In this document: in pieces, positions 59,242 to 64,000 of the stretch
Numbering within the stretch: the first letter of the stretch is position 1
How the letters are laid out: every line of letters begins with the position of its first letter
Origin: JAAFIM01 sp964467315
Lineage (GTDB): Bacteria; Bacteroidota; Bacteroidia; Chitinophagales; Saprospiraceae
Assembly: GCA_964467315.1 (NCBI GenBank)
Contig: CAYXSA010000006.1
Coordinates: 10,255 to 74,254 of the forward strand
Direction of reading: 5' to 3'
DNA: 64,000 nt
Notes under the pieces: model-generated
The model's input: only the letters and a program-made list of their open reading frames with translations
Databases searched by the model: none
What the model was told of the DNA's origin: nothing
Position numbers and translations under genes: made by a program

Positions 59242-59328
59242 GTTGCGTGAGGGATAGCAGCGACGCGACTTGTCGCGTCGTGGATAGCCCGACCGCTGCG
59301 CCTTTTTGCGCAGCGGGCACGCCCAAAA
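59242..59328 (-). repeat. Interspersed modular repeat, copy 21 (reverse)
   Basis: GCGTGAGGGATAG end; cassette CGACGCGAC-TT-GTCGCGTCG; ATAGCCCGACC; first hairpin CGCTGCGCC/GGCGCAGCG-like; GGGCACGCCC end. Confidence 0.83.
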
Positions 59329-59365
59329 TATCGCAGCCTATCGACCTGCTTATGTAGATTTTTAT

Positions 59366-59373
59366 TATTTTTG
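59366..59373 (+). promoter_or_regulatory. -7 box of the lectin-SprB gene
   Basis: TATTTTTG, 80 bases before the ATG; no clear -33 box. Confidence 0.5.
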
Positions 59374-59453
59374 CGAGTAACTGCGCAATAATGCGTTTTT
59401 ATGGCGTTATAGGGGGAAGTTTAACGAGCATTGACAAGAAACGAATAGTTATT

Positions 59454-62400
59454 ATGAATAGAGCTTTTTACAAGTGCTTGACTTTTATGGGTCTGATGGC
59501 GGCGGCTTGGGTGCTGCCGCAAAAGGCATGGGCGCAATTACCGCGCACGTTTGCGACGGTAGGCAATGCGGTGGCGAATGCGCCCGCAACAAGTTGTAAT
59601 ACCTCGAATTGTTTCCGATTGACGGAGGCTTTAACGAGTCAGCTGGGGGCAATTTGGGATACTGCGCCTTTGGATTTATCTCAAAATTTTGATATTGATT
59701 TGTGCGTAAATCTGGGCACGGATGACGGCGGGGCGGACGGTATGTGTTTTGTGTTGCAGAACGTAGGGACGGGTGCTTTTGGCATTGGCGGCGGCGGTAT
59801 CGGCTATCAGGGTATCGGCGGCGCATCGGTGGCGGTAGAAATGGACGTGTATGACAATGCGGCGACGCTTGGCGATATACCTGCCGACCACGTGGCGGTA
59901 GTATATAATAGCAATCAGGGCGCGCCCGCAGCGGCAGCAGTCCCCGCTGTAGCAAGCTCGGCGAATATGGAAGATGGGAATTTTCATCAATTTCGTATGG
60001 TCTGGAACGCTGCTTGTCAGAGTTTGCAGGTGTATGTAGATGGGCAGTTGCGCATTACGCATACGGATAATGTGGTCGCCAATGTTTTTGGCGGCAATTC
60101 TTCCGTGTTTTGGGGTTTGACCTCCAGCACGGGCGGCGCGGTGAATGTGCAGCAGGTTTGCGTAAATGGGTTTAATATCTATAGACCTGTGGTGGGGATT
60201 TTGGGCAATGATACGACCTTGTGTTTATCGCAGTCCTTGCCTTTGGACGCAACTACGCCGACGGCTACCTATCTGTGGAGCAATGGGGCGACAACGGCGA
60301 CGACGACGGTACAGGGTTATGGTATGTATTGGGTGGATATTACGGTGGCGGGTTGTACGCGCCGCGATAGCCTCGTTATCAATGCTTGCCCATCTGACCT
60401 TTGCGCTCGGCAGCAGGGCAATATCTGGTATTTTGGTTTCGGCGCAGGCTTGGACTTCAATAGCGGCAGTCCCGTAGTTCTCACAAACGGTCAAGTAAAT
60501 ACAAATGAAGGTAGCGCCTCTATCTCCGATGCTTTAGGCAACTTGGTATTTTATACGGACGGGGTAACCGTGTACACGCGCACACATACGATAATGCCAA
60601 CGGGTACAGGCTTGTTGGGCGACCCTTCGGCTACGCAATCGGCAGTGATAGTACCGCACCCTGGAGATATAAATTTGTACTATGTTTTTACCGTAGATGA
60701 TGCAGGCTCCAATAATGGTATGCGTTATTCGCTGGTGGATATGCGCCTAAATGGGGGCTTGGGCGATGTGGTGGCTGCGCAAAAAAATGTTTTATTGATT
60801 GCCAATACGACGGAGAAAGTTACCGCCGTAAAGCATTGCAATAACCGAGATTTTTGGGTGATAGGGCATGAGTTTGGCAACAGCAATTTTTATGTTTACG
60901 CGGTGAATACGACGGGCTTAAATCTAACGCCCAGCATACAGGCGGTGGGTCCCGTGTTGAATGGGGCAGCAGGCAATAAATTGGGCTATCTGAAATCGTC
61001 GATGGATGGGCGCAGGCTGGCTTCGGCTGGTTTCGGTGCGGGTAGATATGAGATATATGATTTTGATAATTCGACGGGTGTTATATCCAATCCGATAACT
61101 TGGACGAATGCAACGCGCTACAATGCGGCGTATGGGGTCGAGTTTTCTTTGGATAATCGCTTTTTGTACGCTACGCATTTGTCGGATAATATCACCCCTG
61201 CTAAGGTCATGCAGTTTGATATAACATCAGGCGTAGGGGCTACGATAATGGCAACGGAGGTGGTATTAGCCTCTAATCCTTTGCGTTATCAGTATGGGGC
61301 TTTGCAGACAGCGCCCGACGGGCGTATCTATGTTTCTCGGGGTCGGCGCGACCCTGTGGGTACGCAGCCATTTTTAGCGCGTATCAACGACCCTAATGTA
61401 CAGGGGGCAGCTTGCAATTATCAGGATACGGCGATTATGATTAGCCCTGGTGGTTCGGATTTGGGATTGCCGAATTTTATACAAAGTTCGTTTGTAGACC
61501 TTACGCCACAGGTGCGTTCGCTTACGGGCAGTACTTTTTGTCAGCTGCCTCAAACGATGACGTACCGTATACAGAGTGCGCCGCCATGTTTGGCGAATGG
61601 GGTAGTTTGGACGGCGGCGGGTGCGACCATCTTGGCGAGTACCGATACGACGGCTACTATACAATTTACTACTGAAGGCACTTTTGAGGTAATAGCATTG
61701 GTGCAGGGCACTTGTGGCGATTTTAGGGATACGGCTATCGTGCTGGTGGATTTGCCTGAAATTAGTATTGGTAATGATACGATGATATGTTTGGGAGATT
61801 CGGCGCAGCTTACGGCGAGCGGGGGCATTTCTTATGTATGGTCGCCTGCTGCGGGTTTGAGTGCTACGAATGTAGCCGCTCCGCGTGCTTCGCCTGCTGC
61901 AAATACGACGTATACAGTAATGGCATCAGTGGCGGGGGCAAACCTGATACACAACGGCGATTTTTCGCTGGGGAATACGGGTTTTAGCTCTTCGTATGCT
62001 TTTACAAGTCCAACGAATACCAATGCAAGCCAATATAATGTGGGCAGTTCGGCACAGGCTTGGTTTGCGCCTTTTGATAACTGCGTAGACCACACTACAG
62101 GCAGCGGCAATATGATGCTTGTTAACGGCTCTACGACTGCAAATACGAATGTTTGGTGTCAGAACGTAGCAGTCTTGCCCGCTTCGGATTATGTTTTTTC
62201 GACCTTTGTGCAGTCTATTACTGCAGCCAATCCTGCTGTATTGCAGTTTTCTATCAACGGGGTTTTGCTGGGTGCGCCTTTTGGTGCTTCTGCTGTTCCT
62301 TGTGATTGGCAGGAATTTTTTGCAACTTGGAGTTCGGGGTTAAGCACTTCAGCCAATATCTGCGTCGTGAATCAAAACACAGCGGCTGGGGGCAATGATT

Positions 62401-64000
62401 TTGCGCTTGATGATATACGATTTGCGCAGCTTTGCACGGTTACGGAAATGGTATCGGTGCAGGTACACGCGGTATCTGTTACGACGGCGAGTGATTCGGT
62501 TTCTTGCCGCTTTGGCTCGGATGGCGAAGCGATAGCTACGCCAACAGTAGGAGCAGCACCGTTAACCTTCCTTTGGTCGGATGGGCAAACGACCCAAAAC
62601 GCTACGGGTTTGCTTGCAGGCGCTTATACGCTCACGATGACGGAGGCAAACGGTTGTACGGTTTCTTCCGCAGTGTCTGTGGGTGAGCCTGCGGCGGTAT
62701 TGTCTGTTTCGATACCCACTACAAGCGACCCCCTTTGCTTTGGCGCAGCCAATGGTACGGCTACTGCAGCGGCTACGGGTGGCACGGCGGATTATACATT
62801 TCTTTGGCAGGGCGGGCAAGCTACAGCACTTGCTACAGGCTTGTCGGCAGGGGCGCAAAATGTTACGGTTACGGATGCTCGGGGTTGTACGGCAGCTGCT
62901 TCCGTTACGCTGACGCAGCCCAATCCGCTGACAGCAACGGCTGCTGTTACCTCAAACTTCAACGGCGCGCAGGTTTCTTGCTTTGGTGCATCTGATGGGG
63001 TAGCAGCGGCAACTCCAGCAGGCGGCACGATACCATATACATATCTTTGGAGCAATGGACAAACAGTCCAGAGCGCTACAGGACTAAATGCCAATAGCTA
63101 TACGGTTACCGTTACAGATGCCAATCTGTGCAGCATAACGGCGAATGTATCCGTCAGCCAACCTACAGCAGTAACTGCTGTAATAATGAGCACAACAAAT
63201 GTGCGCTGCTTCGGTGCATCCGACGGTACAGCAACAGCGCAGGGCATTGGCGGCGTAGCGCCCTATAATTTTGTATGGTCGACAGGCGAAACTACTGCGC
63301 AGGCTACCGCATTGAATGCCAATACGGTGCACGTTGTAACCGTAAACGATAGCAATGGCTGCGCTGCACAAACAACAGTAACCGTGTCGCAGCCCTCTGC
63401 TTTGCAGATGAGCAACATCACAACTACTAATATCAGCTGTTTCGGCGCAGCCAATGGTACAGCGACTGCAGCGGCTACAGGTGGTACCCTGCCTTATGCT
63501 TTCCTTTGGTCGAATGGGCGGACTACAGCACTGGCTACAGGTTTTCTTTCAGGCGCACACAGCCTAACGATTACCGATGCAAATAGCTGTAGCGTAACAG
63601 GGGCTTTCACCATCACGGAGCCAACAGCTCTGCAAATTACGACTGCTTCGGATTCTGTATCTTGCCGTTTCGGCAGCGATGGAGAGGCGACAGCAAGCGT
63701 TACGGGAGGCATAGCACCTTATACTTTCCTTTGGTCAAACGGGCATAATACAAACCTCAATGATAATATCGCAGCGGGCACTTACCAAGTAACAGCTACC
63801 GATTTCAATAACTGTCGTATAACAGCAACAGTGGACGTACTACAGCCTGTGAGCGCCCTGCTTGCGAATATCATAAATCCGCAAAATCCTCTTTGCAACG
63901 GCGCAGCCACAGGCGAAGCCAGCGCAGATGCGAGCGGCGGTACACCCAATTATACCTATGCTTGGTCAAACGGGCAAACCAGCGTAACGGCCACAGGCTT
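59454..64000 (+). CDS. Giant surface adhesin: L-type lectin-like domain plus SprB repeats (3' end outside the window)
   Basis: The reading frame from the ATG at 59454 stays open for 1515 codons to the window end. A signal peptide (cleaved near QKAWAQ) leads to a bacterial L-type lectin-like domain (about 40-245: NFDIDLCVNLGTDDGGADGM, GGASVAVEMDVYDN, DGNFHQFRMVWN), an Ig-like unit, a beta-propeller-like region (about 320-690, with VVLTNGQVNTNEGSASISDA), a second Ig-like unit, a carbohydrate-binding-like domain (ANLIHNGDFSLGNTGF, about 825-1000), and from about residue 1010 SprB repeats with the core GG..PYTFLWSNG, seven begun by the window end. SprB-type proteins are moving adhesins of gliding Bacteroidota, secreted by T9SS. 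A C-terminal sorting domain is expected beyond the window. Confidence 0.85.
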   Translation, partial: MNRAFYKCLTFMGLMAAAWVLPQKAWAQLPRTFATVGNAVANAPATSCNTSNCFRLTEALTSQLGAIWDTAPLDLSQNFDIDLCVNLGTDDGGADGMCFVLQNVGTGAFGIGGGGIGYQGIGGASVAVEMDVYDNAATLGDIPADHVAVVYNSNQGAPAAAAVPAVASSANMEDGNFHQFRMVWNAACQSLQVYVDGQLRITHTDNVVANVFGGNSSVFWGLTSSTGGAVNVQQVCVNGFNIYRPVVGILGNDTTLCLSQSLPLDATTPTATYLWSNGATTATTTVQGYGMYWVDITVAGCTRRDSLVINACPSDLCARQQGNIWYFGFGAGLDFNSGSPVVLTNGQVNTNEGSASISDALGNLVFYTDGVTVYTRTHTIMPTGTGLLGDPSATQSAVIVPHPGDINLYYVFTVDDAGSNNGMRYSLVDMRLNGGLGDVVAAQKNVLLIANTTEKVTAVKHCNNRDFWVIGHEFGNSNFYVYAVNTTGLNLTPSIQAVGPVLNGAAGNKLGYLKSSMDGRRLASAGFGAGRYEIYDFDNSTGVISNPITWTNATRYNAAYGVEFSLDNRFLYATHLSDNITPAKVMQFDITSGVGATIMATEVVLASNPLRYQYGALQTAPDGRIYVSRGRRDPVGTQPFLARINDPNVQGAACNYQDTAIMISPGGSDLGLPNFIQSSFVDLTPQVRSLTGSTFCQLPQTMTYRIQSAPPCLANGVVWTAAGATILASTDTTATIQFTTEGTFEVIALVQGTCGDFRDTAIVLVDLPEISIGNDTMICLGDSAQLTASGGISYVWSPAAGLSATNVAAPRASPAANTTYTVMASVAGANLIHNGDFSLGNTGFSSSYAFTSPTNTNASQYNVGSSAQAWFAPFDNCVDHTTGSGNMMLVNGSTTANTNVWCQNVAVLPASDYVFSTFVQSITAANPAVLQFSINGVLLGAPFGASAVPCDWQEFFATWSSGLSTSANICVVNQNTAAGGNDFALDDIRFAQLCTVTEMVSVQVHAVSVTTASDSVSCRFGSDGEAIATPTVGAAPLTFLWSDGQTTQNATGLLAGAYTLTMTEANGCTVSSAVSVGEPAAVLSVSIPTTSDPLCFGAANGTATAAATGGTADYTFLWQGGQATALATGLSAGAQNVTVTDARGCTAAASVTLTQPNPLTATAAVTSNFNGAQVSCFGASDGVAAATPAGGTIPYTYLWSNGQTVQSATGLNANSYTVTVTDANLCSITANVSVSQPTAVTAVIMSTTNVRCFGASDGTATAQGIGGVAPYNFVWSTGETTAQATALNANTVHVVTVNDSNGCAAQTTVTVSQPSALQMSNITTTNISCFGAANGTATAAATGGTLPYAFLWSNGRTTALATGFLSGAHSLTITDANSCSVTGAFTITEPTALQITTASDSVSCRFGSDGEATASVTGGIAPYTFLWSNGHNTNLNDNIAAGTYQVTATDFNNCRITATVDVLQPVSALLANIINPQNPLCNGAATGEASADASGGTPNYTYAWSNGQTSVTATG

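Overview
The window comes from a bacterium of the phylum Bacteroidota, most likely a free-living or marine Cytophagia/Saprospiria-type organism. The evidence is type IX secretion (T9SS) sorting tails, SprB-type repeats, a TonB receptor with a CarboxypepD-like N-terminus, DUF4270 next to glmS, type III glutamine synthetase, a bacterial geranylgeranylglyceryl-phosphate synthase, and many promoters of the TTG-N18..20-TAnnTTTG type. I cannot name the species.

Layout. 0-8.5 kb: the 3' end of odhB/sucB; an initiator tRNA split in its anticodon loop by a group I intron that carries a PD-(D/E)XK homing endonuclease; a lipoprotein; Ppx/GppA; an SDR; then a minus-strand defence-like operon of AAA ATPase (PtuA-like), HNH nuclease (PtuB-like) and N6-adenine methyltransferase. 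8.6-33.8 kb: mostly housekeeping and metabolism (M1 peptidase, GGGPS, DUF4270, glmS, MbnP-like, DinB, a deoC/SPOR/ParB-like/HAD operon, apbE, a KAS III homologue, a penicillin-acylase homologue, adenine deaminase, a TIGR04222-like membrane protein, a TonB receptor). 33.9-35.7 kb: a CRISPR array of 26 identical 36-nt repeats whose processed handle is that of type V-A (Cas12a), read on the minus strand from a recognisable promoter, with no cas gene anywhere in the window. 36-47 kb: RluA-type pseudouridine synthase, PD-(D/E)XK protein, sterol-desaturase-family protein, TPR protein, msrB, methyltransferase, short glycogen synthase, glnN, alpha carbonic anhydrase and a vWA protein. 47.6-64 kb: an AraC-type regulator followed by four large secreted or surface proteins (a double ice-binding-like domain protein, two T9SS cargo proteins, and a lectin plus SprB-repeat adhesin that runs off the end).

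The most unusual feature is the intergenic DNA. Twenty-one copies (19 full, 2 degraded) of a modular repeat lie between genes, roughly one per 3 kb. Each has fixed blocks (GGGCGTGCC, GTCGGGCTAT, CTATCCCTCACGCA) that frame two variable hairpins; the hairpin arms change between copies but remain complementary, and the same palindromic cassettes also occur alone. A second, smaller repeat family, 7-bp tandem repeats that sit directly at start and stop codons, a 162-bp MITE and a 14 x 21-bp minisatellite add to this. No transposase or integrase gene is present.

All calls come from reading the sequence; no database search was run.
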